Assembly (NCBI GenBank): GCA_020426515.1
Contig: JAGQPW010000010.1
Span: 3,963 to 39,333, forward strand
Reading direction: 5' to 3'
DNA length: 35,371 nt
Origin: Planctomycetaceae bacterium
Lineage (GTDB): Bacteria; Planctomycetota; Planctomycetia; Planctomycetales; Planctomycetaceae
Positions 1 through 8,486 of this stretch are shown piece by piece. How positions within the stretch are numbered: the stretch's first letter is position 1; the number at the start of each line of letters is the position of its first letter. The translations under genes and the position numbers were made by a program. The notes below the pieces were generated by a model. The model saw only the letters and a list, made by a program, of their open reading frames with translations. It searched no databases and was not told where the DNA came from.

Positions 1-763
1 CATGCAACATCGCCGCCGTCAACAGGTCGTTCAGGGTAATCCCTTCGCGCTGCGTAAACGTTTTCAACTGCCGAAACTCATCGACGGTGAAGCGATACTC
101 ACAATGCCCCGGACTCAACATTCGCTCGGTGGCGATTTCCTCTCCCAGAGCGAGAGGCCGCGGTTTTGATGTCCGTAAAATCTTCGCGAACTTCGCCAGC
201 CGCTCCCGCAACGGAAGCGGCGACCGAACCCCCCGCAGAGACTCGCGGTCATGCAGCAGATTCCAGTTGACGGGCGGCAAGTCGGGCAGGTTGGTGTCCC
301 GTCCCAGCAATCGCCCGTAAGCATTCAACCAGTCCGCCAGAAACGTGAACATCCCCAGTGCATCAGCGCAGGCATGGTGCACGAAGAAGTACAGCGTGGA
401 ACGCTCGGGTCCCCAGTGCAGGTAGACACGTGAGCCCGGTTCAGCAGACAGATCGAGATATTCGGATTCCACTGAGGGAAGATCTTCGGGGCCCCGCTCC
501 AGCAGCCGAAGCGTCGGAGGATCAGCCGCTACCCAGCAGATTCCCCGGCCTCGCCTGCGTTCAATCACCGCGGCCAGCAACGGATGGCGAGCGTATGCGT
601 CCTGCAGCGATTCACTCAACGCTTCCAATTCCAGCGGCCCCGTGAGTTCCACCTCCAGGTAACTCACCATCGGATGCGAAGGCCACTCGTCCGTGAACAT
701 GTAGTGCTCGAATCCCGTGCAGGGAAGCGGCAACGGACTGGCGTGATCAGAGGCGACAGACAT
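1..763 (-). CDS. Condensation-domain-like acyltransferase, 3' end cut by window edge
   Basis: The minus-strand frame stays open from an ATG at 763-761 to base 1, giving 254 residues without a stop; the C-terminal part lies outside the window. The protein has the active-site signature of the CoA-dependent acyltransferase/NRPS-condensation superfamily: HHACAD at residues 129-134 (HHxxxD), although the glycine that usually follows the Asp is alanine. The start of the second lobe is also recognisable near the break (GITLNDLLTAAML). The N-terminus reads MSVASDHASPLPLPCTGFEH; no signal peptide is seen. Such proteins transfer acyl groups from CoA or carrier proteins to hydroxyl or amino acceptors; the substrate cannot be told here. 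The start lies 40 bases after the murJ stop on the same strand, so co-transcription is likely. It could be a stand-alone acyltransferase of the PapA5/WES type rather than an NRPS module, since nothing modular precedes it. Confidence 0.75.
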   Translation of the reverse strand, partial: MSVASDHASPLPLPCTGFEHYMFTDEWPSHPMVSYLEVELTGPLELEALSESLQDAYARHPLLAAVIERRRGRGICWVAADPPTLRLLERGPEDLPSVESEYLDLSAEPGSRVYLHWGPERSTLYFFVHHACADALGMFTFLADWLNAYGRLLGRDTNLPDLPPVNWNLLHDRESLRGVRSPLPLRERLAKFAKILRTSKPRPLALGEEIATERMLSPGHCEYRFTVDEFRQLKTFTQREGITLNDLLTAAMLH

Positions 764-803
764 GAACGTCAGTAAATTGTGAAACACTGAAGAGGCCACC
801 GCA

Positions 804-2453
804 TCATGCCTCACCCTCGCCCGGTTCGTCCACTGTGCTGTCGGGATATTCCCTGCCCGCCAGATCGGAACGCATCAACGACCAGATTTCGCTGATCTGC
901 AAAAAGCGACAGGCAATGAGAAATACACCCGTCCCGCACACCATCGCGATCAGCAGTCTCGTCAGTCGATGTGTCACGGTCACGTCCCGGGGCACCAGCC
1001 ACAACGCCATTTCAATCGTGACTCCCATGGCAATGGTCGCCACCGCCACGCGAACTGACGTCCAGCCAATGGCACTCCACCGCAATCTTCCCAGCCGCGA
1101 CTCCAGTCGCCGCAGCGAGAGCAACAACTGCGTTCCAGCGGCGAGCACTCCGCCCAGCGCCAGTCCCACTCCACCCAGAAACCAGATCAACGTCAGGTTC
1201 AGCACCACATTCACCAGCAGAGCCACCAGCCCAAACCGCATCGGCGTCTGGCGATCCCCCACTGCGTAGAATGCGCGATTGATGATCAGCAGCGAGATAT
1301 AGACCCACACTGCGGAGCCATACGTCGCCACTATGGCCGCCGCCAGTCGGGTATCAGCGGCATCGAATCGACCATGTCGAAACAGCAGCGAGGTCACCGG
1401 TTCGGCCAGCAGGAACAGGCCTGCACTAGCCGGCAGCGCCACGGCAACCACGAGTTGCAGACCGCGCGTCAACTCATTGCGCAGCCCCTGAAAATCCTTT
1501 AACTCGGCAAAACGCGTGAGCACCGGAAACAGAACCGTTCCCAACGCAACACCAAACACGCCGAGCGGAAACTGATACAGCCGCTGTCCGAGATACAGTG
1601 CCGAGGCGGTTCCCGTTTCGAGGATGGGATCAAACCCCAGCCGCTGACAGGCCGCCACGCTTCCAGCTTCGGGCTGTGCGAATGCCCAGGCGATTACGCT
1701 GTCGAATACCGCTCCCACCTGTGTCAGTCCGACACCCGCCACAACGGGGAGCATTGCCATAAACACCTCACGCACGCGCAGCCAGCCTTCCGGACAATGG
1801 CGAGTCAGCCACCAGCCTTCGCGGGACAACACCACCAGCGGCAGCAGGAACTGCAGAACTCCCGCCACCACGATCGTCACACAGATGAGTTGGACGCGAG
1901 ACAGGTCGCTGTCCAGGAACACCCATGCCAACAGCAGCCCCAGCAGCCACACCACGTTCAGCACAACCGGAACAAGGCTGGGCCACAGGAATTGACGCAG
2001 TGAATGGAGCGCTGCCGAGAGCAGTGCCGCCAGGCAGATGAAGAGCATGTACGGCAAGAGCAGCCCGAGGAGTTCCAGCACCTCACGCACCTCGGCTGAG
2101 ACGGTCCCCAGCGACAACATCCCCCAGATGAACGCTTCGCCCACCAGCACGATAGCCGCCAGCAATCCGGCCACGGTCAATGCAATGGCCGACAGTGTCT
2201 GCCGGGCGGTCTCCTGACCGTTTCGTTCAATATCCCGCACAAACACAGGCAAAAATGCGGTTGTCAGTGCTCCCTCACCGAACAGTTGCCGAGCCAGATT
2301 CGGCAGGCGAAACGCGACGATAAACGCATCCAGCGTAGGGCCTCCTCCAAACATCGCCGCCAGAGCCATATCGCGAGCCAGGCCCAGAATGCGACTGAGC
2401 AAGGTGCACGCGCTGACAATGCGCAAATTCGAAATGACCCCTCGCGAACTCAA
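804..2453 (-). CDS. murJ: Lipid II flippase MurJ (MviN family)
   Basis: This polytopic membrane protein flips lipid-linked peptidoglycan precursor across the inner membrane. The family signature is at the N-terminus (ACTLLSRILGLARDMALAAMFG), followed by about 14 hydrophobic segments. Internal motifs typical of MviN include FGEGALTTAFLPVF, FPLGVFGVALGTVLFPVLTR and the charged LFRHGRFDAADT loop. The reading frame is open upstream to 2651, but those extra 66 residues do not look like MurJ. I prefer the TTG at 2453-2451 because AGGAG lies six bases upstream (2464-2460), giving 549 aa, a usual MurJ length; a GTG at 2456 is the alternative. The gene is divergent from the LRR lipoprotein, and an acyltransferase follows on the same strand. 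Its presence supports a peptidoglycan-containing planctomycete envelope. Confidence 0.95.
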   Translation of the reverse strand: MSSRGVISNLRIVSACTLLSRILGLARDMALAAMFGGGPTLDAFIVAFRLPNLARQLFGEGALTTAFLPVFVRDIERNGQETARQTLSAIALTVAGLLAAIVLVGEAFIWGMLSLGTVSAEVREVLELLGLLLPYMLFICLAALLSAALHSLRQFLWPSLVPVVLNVVWLLGLLLAWVFLDSDLSRVQLICVTIVVAGVLQFLLPLVVLSREGWWLTRHCPEGWLRVREVFMAMLPVVAGVGLTQVGAVFDSVIAWAFAQPEAGSVAACQRLGFDPILETGTASALYLGQRLYQFPLGVFGVALGTVLFPVLTRFAELKDFQGLRNELTRGLQLVVAVALPASAGLFLLAEPVTSLLFRHGRFDAADTRLAAAIVATYGSAVWVYISLLIINRAFYAVGDRQTPMRFGLVALLVNVVLNLTLIWFLGGVGLALGGVLAAGTQLLLSLRRLESRLGRLRWSAIGWTSVRVAVATIAMGVTIEMALWLVPRDVTVTHRLTRLLIAMVCGTGVFLIACRFLQISEIWSLMRSDLAGREYPDSTVDEPGEGEA

Positions 2454-2459
2454 CACGGG

Positions 2460-2464
2460 CTCCT
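2460..2464 (-). promoter_or_regulatory. Shine-Dalgarno site deciding the murJ start
   Basis: AGGAG on the minus strand is followed by CCC, GTG and TTG. The spacing is three bases to GTG and six to TTG, so TTG at 2453 is the better-placed start. This places the true N-terminus 66 codons inside the longest open frame. Confidence 0.6.
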
Positions 2465-2600
2465 GTGGGATGCGGAACGGGAATGCGAGAACGATAGGGA
2501 ACCGGAAGATCGGCGAGTAGAGCGACTTGCCCTCAATTCGGAGATGAACCACGATGGCGTTCCAACAACCGCCCCTCTGATCGACTTCTTCACTCCGCCG

Positions 2601-3353
2601 ATGCCTGTTCCCACCCACGCCACCTTTGCCGCATCCTCTGCACAGCGCCATGCACTGCTTTTCCTGTTATTCATCATCGTTGGTTGCAGTCAACCTGTAG
2701 CAGACACGTCGGAGCCACGAGCAGCAGTTCCGAGCGAAGCGAGCTGGGAACGGCAGATTGATGCTGTGCGTGGCAACGTCTCGCCGAAAATCGAAATCTC
2801 AGAGGCCATCGTCACCGAGGACCAATTCCGCCAACTGCTCACAGAGTGCAATGGACTGGAAGTCCTGCTGCTGGACCGGACAGAGGTCTCACCGGAAACA
2901 CTCTCCAAAGTTCTGCCGCAACTCACTTCACTGCGGCAACTCAAGCTCGGTTCGACGGTCCCCGCAGACGCCTTTCCACACATCGCCGGACTGGGAAACC
3001 TCGAAGTCCTCAACCTTCCCGATGCCCGCTGCGGCGATCAGGAACTCGCCTTGCTGTCAGCACTCCCCAGACTGAAGCTGCTGAGGCTGCATTCACCTGC
3101 TCTGACCGATGCAGGTTTGCATGCCCTGCCGCAGTTTCCATCCCTGCGGTACCTGCACTTGATCAACACCCCCATCACAGATGCGGGACTGACCTCAGTG
3201 GCCCAATGCGAGCACCTGGAGTCGTTCTATCTCGATGGAGGAAACTGCACAGACGAGGGACTCTCCGCGCTATTAAAGGAGCGTCCCAAACTGCACTTCC
3301 ACTGGAACGATCTGCATCTCGAAGACGATCCCAACAAGCATCCGCATGACTGA
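2601..3353 (+). CDS. Leucine-rich-repeat lipoprotein
   Basis: The ATG at 2601 gives 250 aa with an N-terminal lipoprotein signal: a hydrophobic run LLFLLFIIVGC with lipobox IVGC, the acylated Cys being residue 29. The mature part holds about five to six repeats of roughly 24 residues with the LxxLxxLxL pattern (for example LPRLKLLRLHSPALTDAGL and FPSLRYLHLINTPITDAGL), resembling the ribonuclease-inhibitor or cysteine-containing LRR classes common in planctomycetes. The predicted location is membrane-anchored in the periplasm; the binding partner is unknown. The frame is open from 2286, but that part overlaps murJ on the other strand and has no signal features, so I reject the longer form. The 3' end converges on rnr with only 19 bases between the stop codons. 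Confidence 0.8.
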   Translation: MPVPTHATFAASSAQRHALLFLLFIIVGCSQPVADTSEPRAAVPSEASWERQIDAVRGNVSPKIEISEAIVTEDQFRQLLTECNGLEVLLLDRTEVSPETLSKVLPQLTSLRQLKLGSTVPADAFPHIAGLGNLEVLNLPDARCGDQELALLSALPRLKLLRLHSPALTDAGLHALPQFPSLRYLHLINTPITDAGLTSVAQCEHLESFYLDGGNCTDEGLSALLKERPKLHFHWNDLHLEDDPNKHPHD

Positions 3354-3372
3354 ACTCGTGAATAAATGAAGT

Positions 3373-5673
3373 TCAGCGGGAGCCACGATCTCGTCGCGAG
3401 CGACTTTGTGAGCCCGTCTTGCGGCCTTTCGCCTTCCCCTTGGAATCTCCCTTGGAACTCTGCTTCTTTCCTGATCGGAATTGCTGCGAGTCTCCCTTGG
3501 GTTTGCGGGACTGCTGCTTCTTGCCACCGGCCGATTGCGTCGACGCCCCTCCTGCGCGACCGATGTAGCGCAAGTTCAACTCGCGACGATCCAGATCAAC
3601 CTGCGCCACCTCCACCATCACCCGGTCCCCCAGGCGAAAGACGTCGCCGGACCGCCTCGCAATCAATGCCATCGCAGGCTGGTCATAGTCGTAGATATCA
3701 TCGGGCGGCAGACTGGTAATGTGAACCAGTCCTTCTGCGGGAATCTGCGTGCCGCGTACAAAGAACCCCCAGCGTTCAACACCGGTAATGTACCCTTCCA
3801 TCTGCTCGCCAACTCGGTCGGTCATGTAGGCCAGCAGCTTGAGCTTGATGAGTTCCCGCTCGGCCTGTTCCGCGCGACGCTCGGTCAACGAGCAGTGTTT
3901 TCCCTCCCGCAGCAAGTCCGACATGCTGCGTCCCAGATACGTTTCGTTCCCCGTCACCAGTCCGGTGATCAGACGATGAATCAGCAAGTCGGGATAGCGG
4001 CGAATGGGGCTGGTGAAGTGACAGTAATTCTCTTCCGAGAGGGCGTAGTGACCTTCATCCACGGGAGAGTATTCCGCCTGCTTCAGGCTCCGCAGCATGG
4101 CGTAGTTGAGGGCATGTTCCTCCGGCTTTCCTTTCACCTGTCGCAACAGATTCTGCAAGTCCATGCGGCTCTGCACCCGCTTGATCGGATAGCCCAGAAT
4201 GCCGGCAAATTCACCAAATGCGATCAGCTTCGCTTCCGCCGGATCAGCATGAACCCGCCGCAAAAACAGCTGTTCACGGTCGTCCAGCTCAGTCGCCACG
4301 GCAATATTGGCGGCCAGCATGAACTCTTCAATGATCTGATGGCTCTCATCATGGGAGCGTTCCTTCGCTCCAATCACTTTCAAATCCTTGTCGAACTCCA
4401 GCCGGATTTCCGGCATGTCGAGTTCGAGAGCCCCCTTCTCAAAACGACGACGACGCAGCAGCATCGCCAGTTCGTGCATTTGCGTGAGCAATTTGCGAAT
4501 GGGAGCGGCAACCGCCTTGTGCGCATCATTCTCGCCTCGAATGACCGGCAACACCTCTTCATAGGCGAACCGCTTCTTCACCTTGATCGCGCAGCGGGCG
4601 AACCGCCGATGCACGGGAATCCCATCAGCCGTGTATTCAATGAAGGCTGAGACCACATACCGCACCCGCTTCTCCTGCAGGCTCGCCAACCCGTTGGAGA
4701 TCACCTCTGGCAGCATCGGAATGACCTTGGTCGGCAGGTACACACTGGTGCCCCGCTTCTCCGCTTCCCGATCCAGCGCTGTCCCCGGCTGCACAAAGTG
4801 CGAGACATCCGCGATATGAACCCCAAGATGCCAGTGCCCATCGGAACTGCGGGTGAGGGAGATCGCATCGTCAAAGTCCCGGGCATCGGCAGGGTCAATC
4901 GTGACAATGGTCTCGCCGGTCAGATCCTCACGGTCTTCCAGCGACTTCTCGTCAAAGTTCTCCGCTTCCAGACGCGCCTCACTCAGCACTTCTTCAGGAA
5001 ACTCATCCGGCAGCCCGAACTGGTGAATCACCATTTGCGTATCGACGCCGGGAGTCGCCCGATCCCCCAGCACCTTCGTCAGCACTCCCTCACCATCGTT
5101 GATGTGCGTAGGAAACCGCAGCATCTCGACGACAACCTTGTCCCCTTCGGCCGCCCCCTTGGCTCCCGGGTCACCCACCCAGACCGGAGCCGAAAAGTCC
5201 TTGCCATCAATCTTCACCCAACCAGCATCGTTGTCCTCGAAGTAGGTCCCCACAAACACATTCGTGCGGCGTTCCAGAACCTCGACCACTTCGCCACACC
5301 GCTGCCCTCCGGAGCGGCGGCGGTTGTTCAGCCTCACCAGTACTTCGTCGCCCGTCTGGGCATCCTTCAGGTCGCGACGATCAACGAAGATATCCGGCTT
5401 TTCAACGTTCAACTTGGGCTCATGTAGAATGATGAACCCATCTCCAGAAGAATTGCGACGCACAATGCCAATCAGCCCGCCGGTCGCCGCCTTGCCCGGC
5501 TGTACGCGTCCGCCGCCGGAGAATCGAATCTCTCCACTCGCTTTCGCCTGAGTCAGCGCCTGTTCGAACCGGCCCATCTCCTTCTTCTTCACGCCCATCT
5601 TCTTCGCCAGCGATTGTGGCTTCATGGGACGGTAGTCGGGCCCTTGAATGTATTTCAGCAGGCGTGGAAGCAT
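3373..5673 (-). CDS. rnr: Ribonuclease R (RNase II/R family 3'-5' exoribonuclease)
   Basis: This processive 3'-5' exoribonuclease degrades structured RNA. From the preferred ATG at 5673 it has 766 aa: an N-terminal winged-helix region (KKMGVKKKEMGRFEQAL), cold-shock-like domains (GGLIGIVRRNSSGDGFI, DIFVDRRDL), the RNB catalytic domain with its metal-binding aspartates at about residues 260-269 (IDPADARDFDDAI), an RRYPDLLIHR motif, and a C-terminal S1 domain (MEGYITGVERWGFFV). A strongly basic Lys/Ser/Arg tail of about 55 residues ends the protein, as in many RNase R enzymes, and probably binds RNA. In-frame ATGs at 5730 and 5703 would add 19 or 10 residues, and no clear ribosome-binding site separates the choices. 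The yjbQ-like gene lies upstream on the same strand, 213 bases before the chosen start. Confidence 0.95.
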   Translation of the reverse strand: MLPRLLKYIQGPDYRPMKPQSLAKKMGVKKKEMGRFEQALTQAKASGEIRFSGGGRVQPGKAATGGLIGIVRRNSSGDGFIILHEPKLNVEKPDIFVDRRDLKDAQTGDEVLVRLNNRRRSGGQRCGEVVEVLERRTNVFVGTYFEDNDAGWVKIDGKDFSAPVWVGDPGAKGAAEGDKVVVEMLRFPTHINDGEGVLTKVLGDRATPGVDTQMVIHQFGLPDEFPEEVLSEARLEAENFDEKSLEDREDLTGETIVTIDPADARDFDDAISLTRSSDGHWHLGVHIADVSHFVQPGTALDREAEKRGTSVYLPTKVIPMLPEVISNGLASLQEKRVRYVVSAFIEYTADGIPVHRRFARCAIKVKKRFAYEEVLPVIRGENDAHKAVAAPIRKLLTQMHELAMLLRRRRFEKGALELDMPEIRLEFDKDLKVIGAKERSHDESHQIIEEFMLAANIAVATELDDREQLFLRRVHADPAEAKLIAFGEFAGILGYPIKRVQSRMDLQNLLRQVKGKPEEHALNYAMLRSLKQAEYSPVDEGHYALSEENYCHFTSPIRRYPDLLIHRLITGLVTGNETYLGRSMSDLLREGKHCSLTERRAEQAERELIKLKLLAYMTDRVGEQMEGYITGVERWGFFVRGTQIPAEGLVHITSLPPDDIYDYDQPAMALIARRSGDVFRLGDRVMVEVAQVDLDRRELNLRYIGRAGGASTQSAGGKKQQSRKPKGDSQQFRSGKKQSSKGDSKGKAKGRKTGSQSRSRRDRGSR

Positions 5674-5808
5674 GAGGCTGTTCACCGGTAGGGCCCGCAC
5701 CATGTTGATGCCAGCCACAGGAAAGGACATGCAAAGTCATTCACAACGCCGTTATCGCCTCACCGATACCGCAGGTCAACAGCGCAGCACCTTCTTCATT
5801 TGCCCCCT

Positions 5809-5845
5809 CCCTGTCGATCGGAAAACGATCCTGTTGTTGACAGGG
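5809..5845. repeat. Branched inverted repeat between yjbQ and rnr
   Basis: An outer stem CCCTGTC (5809-5815) pairs with GACAGGG (5839-5845). Inside it GATCG (5816-5820) and CGATC (5826-5830) form a second perfect stem around GAAAA. It lies between the yjbQ-like gene and rnr, both on the minus strand. It could be an attenuator, an RNA-processing site or autoregulatory target for RNase R, or chance; there is no U-tract. Confidence 0.4.
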
Positions 5846-5886
5846 CAGTTTTCGCCTCGCGACTTCGCATTCCCGGAACACCGGAA

Positions 5887-6309
<423 letters not shown>

Positions 6310-6397
6310 GGTCGATCTCGCTGGCTGCAGAACTTGCTGAGCACAGCGTACCGCGTCGACCGGGGGAAGGGGTAGAGCGAGAGGGCCGAAAGAGAAT

Positions 6398-6545
6398 CAC
6401 CGCAGCACGCAGAGGGACGCAGAGAGTTCCGCAATCACAGCGTTACTGGACTCACCATACTTACGAGGTATCGCCTGATGACTTGAGAGATCAAACAAGA
6501 GGAAGCTGGACACCTGCTCTGCGTCCCTCTGCGCACTCTGCGGTG
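6398..6545. repeat. Inverted pair of CGCAGAGGGACGCAGAG repeats
   Basis: The left arm 6398-6425 reads CACCGCAG then CACGCAGAGGGACGCAGAG. The right arm 6516-6545 is nearly its reverse complement (CTCTGCGTCCCTCTGCG, then CACTCTGCGGTG). The arms differ by a small insertion and are separated by about 90 bases. Each arm is itself built of repeated C(T)CTGCG/CGCAGAG units. Similar CTCTGCG-rich dispersed repeats occur in intergenic regions of several bacterial groups, so this may be one copy of a genome-wide family. Confidence 0.6.
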
Positions 6546-6626
6546 AGCCCGAATCGTCGTTCCAAGAGCACGGGGGAGGTCCTGATACTGGTCTCGATGA
6601 CAGGCAAACGAGCGACCTTCACTGAG

Positions 6627-6685
6627 CCCCTCACCCCCACAATGGAGTTTGATTGGAATGGAGACTTCATTGTGGGGGAGAGGGG
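6627..6685. repeat. Long imperfect hairpin, 22-bp arms
   Basis: The left arm 6627-6648 (beginning CCCCTCACCCCCACAATG) pairs with the right arm 6664-6685 (ending CATTGTGGGGGAGAGGGG). There is one mismatch and one G-T pair over 22 positions around a 15-base loop. It lies just downstream of the stop of the secreted-protein gene (6709, minus strand), so it could work as its transcription terminator or as an mRNA 3'-end stabiliser. It has no obvious U-tract on the minus-strand side. Confidence 0.6.
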
Positions 6686-6708
6686 GAGTCCACACCAAAT
6701 GACGCAGG

Positions 6709-7539
6709 CTACTTCTTGGGTGCAAGCAGCTTTTGCTGGTACTCGTGGAAGGTGAGCCACTGGGTATCTTCAGCTTTGAGTTGTTGTTCCCAGCGGCTGA
6801 TGAGTTTGCGGTCGATGTTTTGCATCTCACGGAAATCGTGTCGAGCCTTCAGGCGAACGGGGGCATCGAGTCGGGCGGAGAGTTCGACGGAGATAGGGAG
6901 CAACTGGCGATCGCGAAGTTCACTGTTGAGTTGCAGACGGGATGTGGGATAAACCGAATGCGGGTGCAAGACGTAGTTCAGCCGGGCGGCCCAGTCGGCG
7001 TACTCCAGATACTGCTTGTGGAACGTGGGGGACGTCGCCGCAACGGTGCTCACTTTGTACGACAGCAAATCGCCACTTAAACCCAGGGATTGTTGATCGG
7101 CATCGTACGTGGCCAGCAGCTGGGGATTCATCTGAAAGGCAATCGATGCGGCCCGTTTCTCATTCTGTGGTGATGGATCTTTCGCCACATCAGCAGCGTA
7201 TTCGCGGGCTTTGACCTGAGCAGCTTCCAGGAATTGATGAACTTCGGAGAAGGGAACTTCGGTGGCGAGGTAGTCTCCCCCCAGAATCACAAAGCGATGT
7301 CCGCCAGGTTCGTAGACAACGACTTCGCCCACATCTTCCATGTAGTCGTAGGCCTTGCCGGCATGGAACAGCGTGAGGCTGTGCGAAACCGGTTCTTCTC
7401 GCAACTTCTCGCCGCTGATCATCGAGACCGTGGTGAAGACACGCATATCCTGCGCGAGCGCCGATGAAGTGAACAGCACTCCCAACAGGAGTGGCGCGAT
7501 CATTCGGCAGGGTGTGAACTTCGTGTTGGTGAGAAGCAT
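6709..7539 (-). CDS. Secreted protein of unknown function
   Basis: I do not recognise this 276-aa protein. The ATG at 7539 is chosen because GGAGGT lies five bases upstream and because it begins a clear signal peptide (basic start, then MIAPLLLGVLFTSSALAQ, likely cut after ALA). The mature part starts DMRVFTTVSMISGEK and contains a segment that looks like a beta-rich domain (SLTLFHAGKAYDYMEDVGEVVVYEPGGHRFVIL), then a mostly helical, charged C-terminal half ending in a Gln/Lys-rich helix (QWLTFHEYQQKLLAPKK). No catalytic motif is visible. The frame is open upstream to 7761, but that part overlaps the oxidoreductase and lacks sense. It follows the oxidoreductase by 29 bases on the same strand, so the two are probably co-transcribed, though a functional link is not evident. 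Confidence 0.8.
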   Translation of the reverse strand: MLLTNTKFTPCRMIAPLLLGVLFTSSALAQDMRVFTTVSMISGEKLREEPVSHSLTLFHAGKAYDYMEDVGEVVVYEPGGHRFVILGGDYLATEVPFSEVHQFLEAAQVKAREYAADVAKDPSPQNEKRAASIAFQMNPQLLATYDADQQSLGLSGDLLSYKVSTVAATSPTFHKQYLEYADWAARLNYVLHPHSVYPTSRLQLNSELRDRQLLPISVELSARLDAPVRLKARHDFREMQNIDRKLISRWEQQLKAEDTQWLTFHEYQQKLLAPKK

Positions 7540-7544
7540 GAGCG

Positions 7545-7550
7545 ACCTCC
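7545..7550 (-). promoter_or_regulatory. Shine-Dalgarno site of the secreted protein
   Basis: GGAGGT lies five bases before the ATG at 7539. It fixes the start well inside the longer open frame that reaches 7761, and it sits in the 29-base gap after the oxidoreductase stop codon. Confidence 0.65.
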
Positions 7551-7568
7551 GTGTCGCGTTGATTGAGT

Positions 7569-8486
7569 TCAAGTCGATGCGGATGAGGTCACCGCACTCA
7601 GTTCCACGGGAATCCCGCCGCAGCGGGCACTCTCGTTGGCGGCCAGAATGAACTGCAGCACTTCCAGCGTCTCGGCGGGCGGCACAGGCGCCACCCCGGT
7701 GGTGAATCCTTCGACGATCTTCCGACACAGATTGCGATAGGCATTCCGCGTCGAAGTCCACTGCGGAATAGTGGCCCGCTCAGTAAACACGGTCAGCCCG
7801 TAGACGGTACTTCCCTGACGTTGTCCGCGTACGGTCCCGATGCGGCCATCGTGCCAGATGCCTGTCACCACATCGCACGTGGCGGTCGACATGGTCGAGA
7901 CGCGTTGACATCCCGGCCCCAGCAGGGCGTAGAGTTGCTCGACGACATGGATTCCGTAGTGCAGCAGTCCGGGATTTCCCTCCACATGCCAGGCGGGCCC
8001 AAAACTGGTGCATCCAAAGAGCGGCCCCAGTTGTGGTTTCCGGTTTCGCAATTCGGCGATGTCATCCGTGAACCGCATGGCCGACGCGTTCCACAACAGC
8101 GTGTTCAGCTCGGCCGCAGTCTGCACCATGACTTCGGCATCACTCCAGGTGTTGGCGAATGGTTTGTCGACATAGACGGGAATTTGCCGCTGCAAGAACG
8201 GCAGCACTCGAGCACGGTGAGCCGCCCCGCAAACGGACAAGATCAGGACGGCATCCACCTTTTCGAACAAGTCCTCGGGCTGCTGGACGAGTTCAACACC
8301 GCAGGCTTCAACCTGGGGGGTGAATTGTGAAATCCGCTCCGGCGACATCAGGGATTCCCCCGGACACCCCGCCACGACGCGCGCACCTTCCACCCATTGG
8401 TCTCGGTCCACGCCGTGGTGATTGAACCGCTGCGTGAACTCGACCGAATGCGACGAGTCGAAATCGACAATGCCAAGTCGAATCAT
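7569..8486 (-). CDS. Gfo/Idh/MocA family oxidoreductase
   Basis: This 305-aa protein has the layout of NAD(P)-dependent sugar/inositol-type dehydrogenases. It has an N-terminal Rossmann half (MIRLGIVDFDSSHSVEFTQR), a strand with AVLILSVCGAAHRARVLPFL, and the family's EKP-type catalytic motif as VDKPFANT. The second-domain signature HYGIHVVEQLYALLG carries the usual His. The nucleotide-binding loop is atypical: the GxGxxG run is replaced by GIVDFDSSH, so cofactor use is uncertain. The enzyme is short for the family (often 330-400 aa). It has no signal peptide, unlike many planctomycete paralogues, so it is probably cytoplasmic. The ATG at 8486 matches the family N-terminus. It is divergent from the STN-domain gene and upstream of the secreted-protein gene. 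Confidence 0.85.
   Translation of the reverse strand: MIRLGIVDFDSSHSVEFTQRFNHHGVDRDQWVEGARVVAGCPGESLMSPERISQFTPQVEACGVELVQQPEDLFEKVDAVLILSVCGAAHRARVLPFLQRQIPVYVDKPFANTWSDAEVMVQTAAELNTLLWNASAMRFTDDIAELRNRKPQLGPLFGCTSFGPAWHVEGNPGLLHYGIHVVEQLYALLGPGCQRVSTMSTATCDVVTGIWHDGRIGTVRGQRQGSTVYGLTVFTERATIPQWTSTRNAYRNLCRKIVEGFTTGVAPVPPAETLEVLQFILAANESARCGGIPVELSAVTSSAST

Larger units (their letters stand above)
6310..6708. other. Gene-free interval rich in inverted repeats
   Basis: This 399-base stretch between two minus-strand genes has no convincing coding frame. It holds a diverged CGCAGAG-type inverted repeat pair (6398-6425 and 6516-6545) and a long GC-rich hairpin (6627-6685). The promoter of the yjbQ-like gene should lie near the 6310-6400 end, but I could not pick a clear -35/-10 pair. 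Confidence 0.6.

Noticed and set aside
2286..2600. Longer N-terminus for the LRR lipoprotein
   Set aside because: It overlaps the 5' half of murJ on the other strand, is low-complexity in sense, and would bury the lipoprotein signal peptide.
3481..4650. 389-codon plus-strand frame inside rnr
   Set aside because: It is antisense to the well-supported RNase R gene, has no recognisable domain, and arises from GC-biased third positions.
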